Source: Herbiconiux sp. (lineage in GTDB: Bacteria > Actinomycetota > Actinomycetes > Actinomycetales > Microbacteriaceae). From it: a stretch of DNA of 46,614 bases. The DNA is taken from the NCBI RefSeq assembly GCF_023264855.1, contig NZ_JAHFUW010000035.1, positions 1 through 46,614 on the forward strand. The letters run 5' to 3'. The position numbers and the translations under genes were made by a program. A model generated the notes under the pieces. That model was not told where the DNA came from and ran no database searches. It worked only from the letters and a program-made list of their open reading frames with translations. The first letter of the stretch is position 1. Every line of letters starts with the position of its first letter. This document shows positions 17,819 through 26,349 of this stretch, in pieces.

Positions 17819-17858
17819 TCGCCGCCTGCGCATCCGAACCCCCGAGCGGTCGGTGCGG

Positions 17859-18920
17859 TCAGGGGCGGGCGAAGGCCAGGAGGTCGTCGACGGCCCAGGT
17901 GGTGATGATGCGCTCGGGCGGGATGCCCGCCGTCTCCGCGCGGGCGGCGCCGAGGCCGAGGAAGCCGAGGTGGCCGGGGGCGTGCGCGTCGCTGTCGATG
18001 CTGAACAGGCATCCGGCGTCCAGGGCGAGCGCGATCAGCGGATCGGGCGGATCCTGCCGCTCCGGCCGCGCGTTGATCTCCACCGCGACCCCGTTGGCGG
18101 CGCAGGCGGCGAACACGCGCTCGGCGTCGAAGTCGGAGGGCGGCCGCGTTCCGCGCGAGCCCTTCACGAGCCGCCCTGTGCAGTGGCCGAGCACGGTGGT
18201 GCGCGGGTGCTCGATGGCGGCGAGCATCCGCCGGGTCATCGTCTTCTCGTCGGCGCGCAGCTTCGAGTGCACGCTCGCGACCACGATGTCGAGGCGCTCG
18301 AGCAGGTCGGGCTGCTGGTCGAGCTCGCCCGACTCCAGGATGTCGACTTCGATGCCCGAGAGCACCCGGATGTCGTCGTACCGTTCGTCGAGGGAGGCCA
18401 CGAGGTCGAGCTGCTCGCGCAGGCGCTCCGCGGTGAGCCCGTGCGCGATCGTGAGGTTCGGCGAGTGGTCGGTGACGGCCAGGTACTCGCGACCGAGCCG
18501 GCGCGCGGTGGCCACCATGAGCTCCACGGGCACCGTGCCGTCGGACCAGTCGCTGTGCGTGTGCAGGTCGCCGCGCAGCCGTGCCGCCAGGCCGGAGACC
18601 GCGTCGCCCGGTCCGCTGCCCGGATCCGCGCGATCGCGCAGCTTCTGCAGGTAGTCGGGTACGACGCCCTCGCTCGCCTGCTGCACCACCAGGAACGTCG
18701 AGTCGCCGATCCCCTTCGTGCGCCGCAGCCGCCCGTCGGCCACCCGGGCGGCGATGTCGTCGGCGGAGAGCGGATCGAGAACCGCCGCCGCACGCCGGAA
18801 CGCCTTCACCTTGAACGAGGGTGCCAGCTCCCGCTCGAGCCGGAACGCGATCTCGTCGAGGGCGTCGCCCGGCCCCGGAACCGCCGCCGATCCCGCCTGG
18901 TCACCGCGCGCATCCGCCAT
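17859..18920 (-). CDS. PHP-domain phosphoesterase, PolX C-terminal type
   Basis: 353 residues. An N-terminal helix-hairpin-like region (FKVKAFRRAAAVL, then RTKGIGDSTF) resembles the N-terminal part of PolX. It is followed by a full PHP domain: DLHTHSDWSDG, AVTDHSPN, SGIEVDIL, VASVHSKL, LGHCTGRL, VEINARPER and SIDSDAHAPG. All metal-binding motifs are intact, so it should be an active metal-dependent phosphoesterase or nuclease. The polymerase core of PolX is absent. It stands alone and is divergent from the mini-PadR gene; the substrate is unknown. Confidence 0.88.
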   Translation of the reverse strand: MADARGDQAGSAAVPGPGDALDEIAFRLERELAPSFKVKAFRRAAAVLDPLSADDIAARVADGRLRRTKGIGDSTFLVVQQASEGVVPDYLQKLRDRADPGSGPGDAVSGLAARLRGDLHTHSDWSDGTVPVELMVATARRLGREYLAVTDHSPNLTIAHGLTAERLREQLDLVASLDERYDDIRVLSGIEVDILESGELDQQPDLLERLDIVVASVHSKLRADEKTMTRRMLAAIEHPRTTVLGHCTGRLVKGSRGTRPPSDFDAERVFAACAANGVAVEINARPERQDPPDPLIALALDAGCLFSIDSDAHAPGHLGFLGLGAARAETAGIPPERIITTWAVDDLLAFARP

Positions 18921-18965
18921 GCCCTCCAGTGTGCACCCGGGCCCGCCTCCCGGCCGTCATCCGTA

Positions 18966-18971
18966 TAGCGT
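18966..18971 (+). promoter_or_regulatory. -10 box 7 nt before the padR start (leaderless)
   Basis: TAGCGT ends 7 nt before ATG 18979, matching the TANNNT consensus and placing the transcript start at or next to the start codon. No ribosome site is needed. The same arrangement precedes several other genes in the window. Confidence 0.45.
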
Positions 18972-18978
18972 GGGGCGC

Positions 18979-19242
18979 ATGGAACCGTTGCAGCGGGTGA
19001 CCGCGCCCACCCTCGACGTGCTCGCGATCCTGCTCTCCGCCGAGGCCGACCCGATCTTCGGCCTGGAGATCATGAAGCGCTCGGGCCGCCCCTCGGGCAC
19101 GATCTACCCCATCCTGGAGCGCCTGGAGCGCCAGGGCTGGATCACCTCCACCTGGGAGGAGAACACCACCACCCAGCTCCACCGCCGCCGCGTCTACACC
19201 TTCACCCCCGAGGGCGCCGCCGCAGCCCGAGCCCTCCTCTAA
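18979..19242 (+). CDS. Short PadR-like winged-helix regulator
   Basis: 87 residues, essentially only the DNA-binding part of the PadR family: LDVLAILLSAEADPIFGLEIM, SGTIYPILERLERQGWI, then a beta wing ending RRRVYTFTPEGAAAARALL. The usual C-terminal dimerisation helices are missing or very short. The target is unknown. An upstream in-frame extension into the divergent PHP gene is rejected because ATG 18979 is preceded by a -10 box at leaderless distance. Its stop codon overlaps the convergent IclR stop in the 4 bases CTAA (19239-19242). Confidence 0.85.
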   Translation: MEPLQRVTAPTLDVLAILLSAEADPIFGLEIMKRSGRPSGTIYPILERLERQGWITSTWEENTTTQLHRRRVYTFTPEGAAAARALL

Positions 19243-20036
19243 CGCAGCAGGGGCGCGAGACGGCGTGCACCCTCGGTCAGCAGCCCCAGCACCGCACCCG
19301 GCTCCTCGATGCGCACACGCGGCGCCGAGAGGGTCAGCCCGGCCACGAGCTCGCCGCGCGGGCCGCGGATGGGCAGCGCGAGGCATCCGAAGCCCGGGGT
19401 GAACGCGTCGAGCTGCCAGGCGCGTCCCTCCGCCGCGACCGTGCGGCACAGCGCCTCGAGTCGCGCGGGGGAGTCGCGCACCGCGGGCGAGATCGCGGCG
19501 GGCAGCGGCGTCCCCGTCGACAGCAGTTCGGCCACCAGCAGGCGCCCCATCGCCGAGGCGTCGAGCTCGCCGTGCAGGCGGCGCTCGTCGGCCAGCGGGA
19601 AGTCTGGATCGGCGTCGACCACCCGCATCCGGTCGCTCTCGTAGCGCACCAGATGCACACCGCCCCGGATGCTCGCGCGCAACTCCTCGACGACCGCCAC
19701 GGCCGCCTGGGGCGGCGGCGCGGGAACCACGAGGTGCGCGAGCTCGACCACCTTGCGGCCGAGCGTGAAGCCGCGGAGGTCGGGCATCCGCACCAGGTAC
19801 TCGTCCTGCACCAGCAGGTTGATCAGGCGGTACGTGGTGGCCCGGGGCATCCGGAGGTTCTCCGACACCTCCTGCGCGGTCACGCCGGCGCCGCAACGCG
19901 CCACCTCTTCGAGCACGGCGAGGGCGCTGTGCACGGCCTTCGGCTGCCGGGCGCGCAGATCGGCAGGAGGCGCCGGCGGCGCTCCCGCCCCCGATGCCCC
20001 CGCCGCCTCCGACCGCTCGCGCGCCGTCCCCGTCAT
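19239..20036 (-). CDS. IclR-family transcriptional regulator
   Basis: 265 residues. After a Pro/Ala-rich leader there is an N-terminal winged helix (about 33-95: VHSALAVLEEVARCG, VTAQEVSENLRMPRATTYRLI) and a C-terminal GAF-like effector domain (about 110-260, with FGCLALPIRGPRGELVAGLTLSAP). It follows the APC permease stop by only 5 bp, so it is in the same minus-strand operon. It probably controls this permease and the divergent permease-amine oxidase pair. The effector is unknown; an amine or its aldehyde/acid product is a reasonable guess. Confidence 0.9.
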   Translation of the reverse strand: MTGTARERSEAAGASGAGAPPAPPADLRARQPKAVHSALAVLEEVARCGAGVTAQEVSENLRMPRATTYRLINLLVQDEYLVRMPDLRGFTLGRKVVELAHLVVPAPPPQAAVAVVEELRASIRGGVHLVRYESDRMRVVDADPDFPLADERRLHGELDASAMGRLLVAELLSTGTPLPAAISPAVRDSPARLEALCRTVAAEGRAWQLDAFTPGFGCLALPIRGPRGELVAGLTLSAPRVRIEEPGAVLGLLTEGARRLAPLLR

Positions 20037-20041
20037 GCCGC

Positions 20042-21592
20042 TCAGTCCCACCGCCCGCTCTCGCCGGCCGGGGCGCGGCCGGCATCGCCCGCGCCCGCGC
20101 CCGCGCCTTCGCCCACCCATCCGCCCAGCACGTCGGAGGCCACGGGCACGTCGTACACGCCGATGGTGTCGCGCAGCCACGGATGCCGGCGACGCCGCAC
20201 CAGGTAGTAGCAGCATCCGGCGGCCAGCAGCAGCACGAACAGCAGGGCGCCCACCCAGCGCGTGCTGGCGAACTCCACCGCGAGGTACACCACGAGGCCG
20301 ACGCCGAGCAGCGCAGCCGCCGCCGCCGCCCGCACCGCCGCCCAGGGAGTGAGCTCGCCGATCCGGTGCAGGAACACCGGTGCCGCGACGCACACCAGCG
20401 CGTACGCCGTGATGTACCCGGCGGCGGCCACCACGATCAGCACCTGCATGGTCTCCCAGAGGCCCGATCCGAGCAGGATGGCGATCATCGGCACCACCGC
20501 GACCACCGGCACCGACACCACCGCAGCCACCCACGGGGTGCGGAAGCGCCGGTGCGTCGCCCCGAACACGGGCGGCACCACGCCCTCCCGGCCCATCGCG
20601 AACAGCACCCGCGCGAGCGCCGTCGTCGACGCGATCCCGCAGGCCAGGAACGAGGTGGCGATGCTCACGTCGAGCAGCAGCCCCATCCACTCCACCCCGT
20701 ACGCCGTCGCGAGGTCGTTCACCGGCGAGGCGCTGTCGACCAGCTGCAGTCCGAGCGCACTGAACCCCACGATCTGCGTGTACGTGGCCAGCAGATACAG
20801 CGATCCGGAGACGATGACGGTCCACACGATGGCGCGTGGGATGGCCGCGAACGGGCGCCGGGCCTCCACGCCGAGCGACGACGAGCTCTCGAACCCCACG
20901 AACGCCGTGAGCGCCAGCACCGACCCCACCGCGAACGTGGCGGGGGTCGATCCGGCCAGGCTGAAGGCGCTCCAGTCGATGCCCGGCCCGGTGTGCGCGA
21001 GGAGCGTCACCACGAGCACCAGGATGATCGCCACCGAGACGGTCTCGATCAGCAGCGTCACCCGCGTCGAGAGACGGATGCCGCGCACGATCACGATCAG
21101 CACCACGAGCGCCATCGCCGCGATCAGGCCGATCGCGAGCACGGGGGAGTCGCCGGCGCCCGGCCAGACCCGCGCCACCAGGATGGCGACGTAGTAGCCG
21201 GCCCCGGCCAGCGCGAACATCGCGATGAAGCCGTAGCCGATCAGCATCGCGGTGCCGACCACGAAGCCGGCGCCGGTGCCCAGGCCCCGCGAGACGTAGG
21301 TGTAGAGCGATCCGGTGGCGGCGATCCGGCGCGAGAACTGGTTCACGGTCGAGCCGACCAAGAGCGACAGCACCATCGCCAGGGCCAGAGCCCAGAGCGT
21401 GCCGCCACCGGCCACCACGGCCACCAGGATCGGGATGGTCGTGGCCGCTGCCGAGGGCGCCACCGCCGACACCGACTGCGAGAGCACGTCGATGAATCCG
21501 ACACTGCGGCGCTGCAGGCCGTCGACGGGGGAGCGGGTTCCGAAGCCCGCGACGGGGGCGGGGTCGGCGATCGCGCGTTCGAGGGCAGTCAT
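20042..21592 (-). CDS. APC-family amino acid/amine permease (first of two)
   Basis: 516 residues with about 12 hydrophobic helices. The start SVGFIDVLSQSVSAVAPSAAAT matches the helix 1 substrate-site segment of APC transporters, and GFESSSSLGVEARRPFAAIPRAI matches the conserved loop after helix 6. It is divergent from a second APC permease across a 255-bp gap. Coupling to an IclR gene and the nearby copper amine oxidase suggests import of amines or amino acids. Substrate not determinable. Confidence 0.9.
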   Translation of the reverse strand: MTALERAIADPAPVAGFGTRSPVDGLQRRSVGFIDVLSQSVSAVAPSAAATTIPILVAVVAGGGTLWALALAMVLSLLVGSTVNQFSRRIAATGSLYTYVSRGLGTGAGFVVGTAMLIGYGFIAMFALAGAGYYVAILVARVWPGAGDSPVLAIGLIAAMALVVLIVIVRGIRLSTRVTLLIETVSVAIILVLVVTLLAHTGPGIDWSAFSLAGSTPATFAVGSVLALTAFVGFESSSSLGVEARRPFAAIPRAIVWTVIVSGSLYLLATYTQIVGFSALGLQLVDSASPVNDLATAYGVEWMGLLLDVSIATSFLACGIASTTALARVLFAMGREGVVPPVFGATHRRFRTPWVAAVVSVPVVAVVPMIAILLGSGLWETMQVLIVVAAAGYITAYALVCVAAPVFLHRIGELTPWAAVRAAAAAALLGVGLVVYLAVEFASTRWVGALLFVLLLAAGCCYYLVRRRRHPWLRDTIGVYDVPVASDVLGGWVGEGAGAGAGDAGRAPAGESGRWD

Positions 21593-21654
21593 GGCGTCTC
21601 AGGATACGAACCGCGCGTTGCAGCCGCGCGACGTGCGTGTTTCGGTTGCGTGAT

Positions 21655-21694
21655 CCCCAAATGAGACACCGCGCGCGGGGTGTCTCATTCGGGG
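21655..21694. promoter_or_regulatory. 16-bp inverted repeat between divergent permease genes
   Basis: Arms CCCCAAATGAGACACC (21655-21670) and GGTGTCTCATTCGGGG (21679-21694) pair at 15 of 16 positions around GCGCGCGG. It lies in the shared upstream region of the two permease genes, where a terminator is not expected, so an operator (perhaps for the IclR protein) is as likely as a structural hairpin. The rest of the 21593-21847 gap shows nothing else that I can support. Confidence 0.5.
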
Positions 21695-21847
21695 TGTGCC
21701 GAACCTTCACGCGGCGGTGACAGGCCCGCAATCACGGTCGAGCACAGTGGGTTCCACCGCACCGCGCCGTCCTGCTCCGGATGCTCGCCCCGCAGCATCC
21801 GCCCCGCCTCGTCCTCTCTTCCCGCCTCGTCCGCAAGGAGCGACCCC

Positions 21848-23368
21848 ATGTCCGTCACCAAGGATCCCGCCGTCATCGGCACCGGCCCTTCGCACACCCG
21901 AACCCTCAAGGGTTCCCTCGGCGTCACCGCCATCGTGTTCATGGTGGTGGCCGCCGCCGCCCCGCTCACCGTGGTCGGCGGCGCCGCCCCGCTCGGCATC
22001 CTGCTCGGCAACGGCGTGGGCTTCCCGAGCCTCTACGCCATCTCGGCCGTGGTGCTGCTGCTGTTCGCGGTGGGACTCGCGGCGATGACCCGGCACGTGC
22101 CGAAGCCGGGCGCCTTCTTCACCTTCGTGGGCTACGGGCTCGGCAAGCCGGCGGGCCTCGCCTCCGCGTTCCTGGCGCTGCTCACCTACACCGCCATCCA
22201 GGTGAGCGTGCACGGCTACATCGGCTACATCCTGCAGGTGACCGTCACCGGGCTCGGCGGCCCCGACATCCCCTGGTACCTCTATTCGCTCGCGATGATC
22301 GCGGTGGTGGGGCTGCTCGGCTACCGGCACATCGACCTCTCGAGCAAGGTGCTCGGCGTGCTGCTGGTGGGCGAGGTCGGCATCGTGCTGGTGCTGGTCG
22401 CCGCGGTCGTGTTCTCCGGCGGCGCCGACGGCGTCTCGCTCGCGCCCTTTGAACCGAACAACATCTTCTCGGGGGCTCCGGGCGTGGGCCTGATGTTCGC
22501 CATCGCCGCGTTCATCGGCTTCGAGGCCACGGCCATCTTCCGCGACGAGGCCAAAGACCCCCGCCGCACCATCCCGCGGGCCACCTACGCCGCCGTGATC
22601 GGCATCGGCGTGTTCTACACCCTCGCCTCCTGGGGGCTCGTGATGGCCTGGGGCCCCGACAACGTGCTGGGCGTGGCCGCCGAAGACCCGGGCGCGATGA
22701 TCATCGTCACCACCGCCAAATACCTCGGCGTGGTGGGCGAGGTCATCATCAACGTGCTGCTGATCACGTCGATGTTCGCCTGCGTGCTGAGCTTCCACAA
22801 CGTCATCACCCGCTACCAGCACTCCATGTCGAACGCCGGCGTGCTGCCGAACGTGGTCGGCCGGGTGCACCCGAAGCACCTCTCGCCGCACACCTCCTCG
22901 CTCGTGCAGACCGTCACGGCGGCCGTGCTGATCGTGGTGTTCGCACTGCTCGGGCTCGATCCGGTGCTCCAGGTGTTCACCTGGTTCGCCGGGGTGGCGA
23001 CGCTGGCCATCGCCATCCTGATGGCCGTCACCTCCCTCGCCGTGATCGTCTACTTCGCCCGCACCCGGCAGGACACCCGGCTCTGGAACACCGTCATCGC
23101 CCCCGCCCTGGGATTTCTCGGACTGATCGGCTCGGCCGTCGTGATCATCGCCTACTTCCCGCTGCTGGTGGGCGACGTGGATGCCGCGGGCAACCCGGTC
23201 TTCGGCGGCGTCAGCGGCATCCTGCTCGCCCTGATCGTGCTCTTCCCCGCGTTCGGCCTGGTGCAGGCGCTCGTGCTGAAAGGCCGCCGCCCCGCGGTCT
23301 ACTCCGGCATCACCGAGGCCATCTCCGACTCCTCGGCCGCCACCGTCCCCGCAACGACGGAGCCGTAG
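21848..23368 (+). CDS. APC-family amine/amino acid permease (second)
   Basis: 506 residues with about 12 helices. GSLGVTAIVFMVVAAAAPLTVVGG is the helix 1 motif region of the APC superfamily, and IGFEATAIFRDEAKDPRRTIPRA the post-helix 6 loop. It precedes the copper amine oxidase by 77 bp on the same strand, so it most likely imports that enzyme's amine substrate. ATG 21848 has AAGGAG 8 nt upstream; the longer in-frame version starting at 21680 runs through the inverted repeat and is rejected. It is not a recent duplicate of the divergent permease: the sequences differ throughout. Confidence 0.9.
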   Translation: MSVTKDPAVIGTGPSHTRTLKGSLGVTAIVFMVVAAAAPLTVVGGAAPLGILLGNGVGFPSLYAISAVVLLLFAVGLAAMTRHVPKPGAFFTFVGYGLGKPAGLASAFLALLTYTAIQVSVHGYIGYILQVTVTGLGGPDIPWYLYSLAMIAVVGLLGYRHIDLSSKVLGVLLVGEVGIVLVLVAAVVFSGGADGVSLAPFEPNNIFSGAPGVGLMFAIAAFIGFEATAIFRDEAKDPRRTIPRATYAAVIGIGVFYTLASWGLVMAWGPDNVLGVAAEDPGAMIIVTTAKYLGVVGEVIINVLLITSMFACVLSFHNVITRYQHSMSNAGVLPNVVGRVHPKHLSPHTSSLVQTVTAAVLIVVFALLGLDPVLQVFTWFAGVATLAIAILMAVTSLAVIVYFARTRQDTRLWNTVIAPALGFLGLIGSAVVIIAYFPLLVGDVDAAGNPVFGGVSGILLALIVLFPAFGLVQALVLKGRRPAVYSGITEAISDSSAATVPATTEP

Positions 23369-23396
23369 CCGTCTTTCGGACTCAGACTCCGTCGTC
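23350..23396 (+). terminator. Hairpin and short direct repeat between permease and amine oxidase genes
   Basis: ACGACGGAG at the permease end can pair with CTCCGTCGT about 25 bp later. The right arm sequence GACTCCGTCGT is repeated once more about 30 bp on, just before the amine oxidase ribosome site. Alternative pairing of the two right arms could modulate read-through. Confidence 0.35.
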
Positions 23397-23445
23397 ACCC
23401 CCGAACCGCCCGAGACTCCGTCGTTCCCCTCACGTTAGGAAGCCC

Positions 23446-25485
23446 ATGACCATCACCGACACCGACCTCGCCGCCGCCGACGCCACCGGCGCGACCCCGC
23501 CGCACCCGCTCGCCAGCCTGAGCGCCGACGAGTTCACGCGCATCCGCGACATCGTCACCGCCGCCCCCGACTTCACCGAGACCACCCGCTTCGCCTACGT
23601 GGGCCTGGACGAGCCGCACAAGCGCGAGGTGCTCGCCTGGCAGAACGGCGACGGCCCGCTGCCCGACCGCCGTGCCCGCGTGATGCTGCTCGAGATGGCG
23701 ACCGGGCGCTCCACCGACACCGTGGTGTCGCTGGCATCCGGAGCCTTCGTCTCCACCGTCGTGCTCGACGGCTCGACCGGCCAGCTGCCCATCCTGGTGG
23801 AGGAGTTCGAGGCCATCGCGAGCATCGTGGCCGACGACGCGCGCTGGGTCGAGGCGCTCACCCGCCGCGGCCTCACGGTCGACACCGTGATCTGCGTGCC
23901 CCTCTCGGCCGGCTACTACGACTTCCCCGAGGAGGTGGGGCGCCGCATCCTGCGCGTGCTGGCGTTCCGGATGGATGCGCCGCACGATCACCCGTGGGCG
24001 CACCCGGTCGACGGCCTCTCGGCCTACGTCGACACCGCCACCCGCACGGTCACCCGTCTGATCGACGCCACCGATCTGCCCGTGCCGGAGACCTCCGGCA
24101 ACTTCGACGACCCCGAGCTGCAGGGGCCGCCGCTGGACACCCTCAAGCCGATCGTCATCACGCAGCCCGAGGGCCCGTCGTACACGGTCGAGGGCGAGAA
24201 CGTGTCGTGGGGCAACTGGACCTTCCAGGTGGGCTTCGACACCCGCGAGGGCCTGGTGCTGCGCCAGCTGGCGTGGACGGATGCCGCGACCGGTGCGTCG
24301 CGCCCCGTCATCTACCGGGCCTCGATCGACGAGATGCTCGTGCCCTACGGCGACCCCTCACCCGTGCGCTTCTGGCAGAACTACTTCGACACCGGCGAGT
24401 ACCTCTTCGGGCGGTTCACCAACTCGCTCGAGCTGGGCTGCGACTGCGTGGGCGAGATCCACTACTTCGACGCCACGATGGCCGACGAGCTGGGCAACCC
24501 CACCACCATCCGCAACGGCATCTGCCTGCACGAGGAGGACTTCGGCACGCTCTGGAAGCACTCCGACATGTTCACCGGATCCGACGAGGTGCGGCGCTCC
24601 CGGCGGCTGGTCATCTCCTTCTTCACCACGGTCGGCAACTACGACTACGGCTTCTACTGGTACCTCTACCTCGACGGAACGATCGAGTGCGAGGCCAAGC
24701 TGACGGGCATCCTGTTCACGTCGGCCTACCCGGGGCTGTCGGCCGACGGCGCCGACTACCCGTACGCCTCGGAGGTCGCTCCCGGACTCGGAGGCCCCTA
24801 CCACCAGCACCTCTTCTCGGCGCGGCTCGACATGACGGTCGACGGGATCGCGAACGCCGTCGACGAGGTCGACGTGGTGCGCGTGCCGGTGGGGCCGGGC
24901 AACGAGCACGGCAACGCGTTCACGAAGGGGGTGACGCGACTGACGACCGAGGGCTCGTCGGGCCGGGTGGCGGATGCCTCGGTGGCGCGTGCCTGGCACA
25001 TCGTGAACTCCGAGAAGACCAACGCGATGGGCCGCCCGACGGGCTACGTGCTGCTGCCGCAGGAGTCGCCGACGCTGCTGGCGGATGCCTCGTCGTCGAT
25101 CGCCAAGCGCGCCGAGTTCGCCACGAAGCACCTCTTCGTCACGGCCTACGACCCGGCCGAGCGCTACGCGGCGGGCGACTTCGTGCACCAGAACCCGGGC
25201 GGCGACGGCATCACGAAGTACATCGCCGACGACGCCTCGATCGACGGCGAGGACATCGTGCTGTGGCACACCTTCGGCCCCACGCACTTTCCGCGGCCCG
25301 AGGACTGGCCCGTGATGCCGGTCGACTACGCCAAGTTCACCCTGAAGCCCTACGGCTTCTTCGACCGCAACCCGGCCCTCAACGTGCCCGCCCCCGCCTC
25401 GTCGCACGCCGCACCCGGCGCCGCCGGTGCCGACGCCCACTGCGCGCACCACGCCGCCGCGGACCCCGCGCACCCGCACCACTGA
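23446..25485 (+). CDS. Copper-containing primary-amine oxidase (TPQ enzyme)
   Basis: 679 residues. It oxidises primary amines to aldehydes, ammonia and hydrogen peroxide. The cofactor tyrosine is Tyr399 in NYDYGFYWY. The catalytic base Asp315 (YFDTGEYLFG) lies 84 residues earlier, as in the Arthrobacter enzyme. Copper ligands are His453 and His455 (PYHQHLF) and His614 (GPTHFPRPEDWP), again with the family spacing of 161. No signal peptide is evident, so it is cytoplasmic like the Arthrobacter phenethylamine and histamine oxidases. Odd feature: the last 25 or so residues form a His/Ala-rich tail (HCAHHAAADPAHPHH) that could bind copper. AGGAAG precedes the ATG. Confidence 0.95.
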   Translation: MTITDTDLAAADATGATPPHPLASLSADEFTRIRDIVTAAPDFTETTRFAYVGLDEPHKREVLAWQNGDGPLPDRRARVMLLEMATGRSTDTVVSLASGAFVSTVVLDGSTGQLPILVEEFEAIASIVADDARWVEALTRRGLTVDTVICVPLSAGYYDFPEEVGRRILRVLAFRMDAPHDHPWAHPVDGLSAYVDTATRTVTRLIDATDLPVPETSGNFDDPELQGPPLDTLKPIVITQPEGPSYTVEGENVSWGNWTFQVGFDTREGLVLRQLAWTDAATGASRPVIYRASIDEMLVPYGDPSPVRFWQNYFDTGEYLFGRFTNSLELGCDCVGEIHYFDATMADELGNPTTIRNGICLHEEDFGTLWKHSDMFTGSDEVRRSRRLVISFFTTVGNYDYGFYWYLYLDGTIECEAKLTGILFTSAYPGLSADGADYPYASEVAPGLGGPYHQHLFSARLDMTVDGIANAVDEVDVVRVPVGPGNEHGNAFTKGVTRLTTEGSSGRVADASVARAWHIVNSEKTNAMGRPTGYVLLPQESPTLLADASSSIAKRAEFATKHLFVTAYDPAERYAAGDFVHQNPGGDGITKYIADDASIDGEDIVLWHTFGPTHFPRPEDWPVMPVDYAKFTLKPYGFFDRNPALNVPAPASSHAAPGAAGADAHCAHHAAADPAHPHH

Positions 25486-25500
25486 CCCCACCCCACCCTC

Positions 25501-25571
25501 CCCCCGTCGACCCGTCACGTTGTGCCGCTATCACGCTCTCCAAGCGGCACAACGTGACGGCTCGACGGGGG
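25501..25571. repeat. Intergenic palindrome, copy B of the dispersed family
   Basis: 29-nt arms (25501-25529 and 25543-25571) match at 28 of 29 positions around a 13-nt loop. Flanking C-rich and G-rich runs extend the pairing further. Its layout (CCCC-R-TCGA, GTC, TTGTGCC core) parallels the copies at 8103 and 26255. It begins 16 bp after the amine oxidase stop. It probably terminates transcription; its near-perfect symmetry suggests recent arrival or selection for structure. Confidence 0.85.
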
Positions 25572-25611
25572 TAGGGAGGGGTGGGGCGGGGCGGATGCTC
25601 CAGGAGAGGAC

Positions 25612-26220
25612 ATGAGGTGGATCGGGATGGGTGAGGTGCTGCACCTGGGCGCGCTGCTGCCTGCGGCGGTCGGCACCTGCTGCGTGCTGGGCTCGCGGCG
25701 GTCGGGCCGGGTGATCGCGGGGGTGTCGGCGCTCGTGATGCTGGCCGCGATGCTCGATGCGACCGTGCGGATGCCCGGACTCCCGACGTTCGTCTGGGCC
25801 GCCGTGCTCGTCTCGCTGGCGTTGCTCGGTGCATTCGGTGCTCGCCTCGCGACAGGCTCCGGCTCCGGCCCCGGATCCGGGCGCGGCCCGGCGGAGGAGG
25901 CCCGGATGGCGGGTCACACCGCGGGCATGGCCGTGCACGGGGGCGTCGGGCTCGTCGTCATGGCGGCGCTTCTGCTGGCGATGAGCGTGGGGTCGTCAGG
26001 GGACGCCGGGGTCGTGGCATCCGGTCACCATGGGGGTTCCGGATGGCTCGCTCCGCTCGCCGGAACCGTCGCCGTGGGATACCTGCTGTTCAGTCTCGTC
26101 TTCGCCCGCACGCTGCTGAGCGCCTCGGATCGAGGACTGCGCACCGCTCTCCCCGCGCTCGAGGTGGCTAGCATGGGCGTCTCCGCAGCCCTCATGGCCG
26201 CGGCCCTCCTTCCAGCCTGA
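25612..26220 (+). CDS. Membrane protein of unknown function, about 5 helices
   Basis: 202 residues with hydrophobic segments at about 8-28, 32-50, 60-78, 106-125 and 145-170 plus a short C-terminal one. A Gly/Ser-rich loop lies in the middle, and a His/Met-containing helix start (MAGHTAGMAVHGG) suggests possible metal contact. I do not recognise the family with confidence; it somewhat resembles DUF5134-type actinobacterial membrane proteins. ATG 25612 has AGGAGAGG just upstream. It stands between two palindromes of the dispersed family, so it is probably a single-gene unit. Confidence 0.65.
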   Translation: MRWIGMGEVLHLGALLPAAVGTCCVLGSRRSGRVIAGVSALVMLAAMLDATVRMPGLPTFVWAAVLVSLALLGAFGARLATGSGSGPGSGRGPAEEARMAGHTAGMAVHGGVGLVVMAALLLAMSVGSSGDAGVVASGHHGGSGWLAPLAGTVAVGYLLFSLVFARTLLSASDRGLRTALPALEVASMGVSAALMAAALLPA

Positions 26221-26254
26221 CTCCGCGCTCGCCCGCCGCCGCCCGGTGCCCCGA

Positions 26255-26319
26255 CCATCGAGAAGTCTCAGATGGCCGCTAAAACGTGTCGATAAGGGCC
26301 ATTCGGGACTTCTCGACGG
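26255..26319. repeat. Intergenic palindrome, copy C of the dispersed family
   Basis: Arms 26255-26277 and 26297-26319 pair at 19 of 23 positions. The outer CC(A/G)TCGAGAAGTC block is the same as in copy A at 8103. It lies between the convergent membrane protein gene and the Asp23-type gene, where a bidirectional terminator is expected. Confidence 0.75.
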
Positions 26320-26349
26320 ACTGGGCGCGGGAAGGACGCCGGGCGGGAG

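Noticed and set aside
19239-21731. Apparent 830-residue IclR-permease fusion in one frame
   Set aside because: Only the C-terminal 265 codons are IclR; the preceding part is a shadow of the permease, which ends in another frame at 20042.
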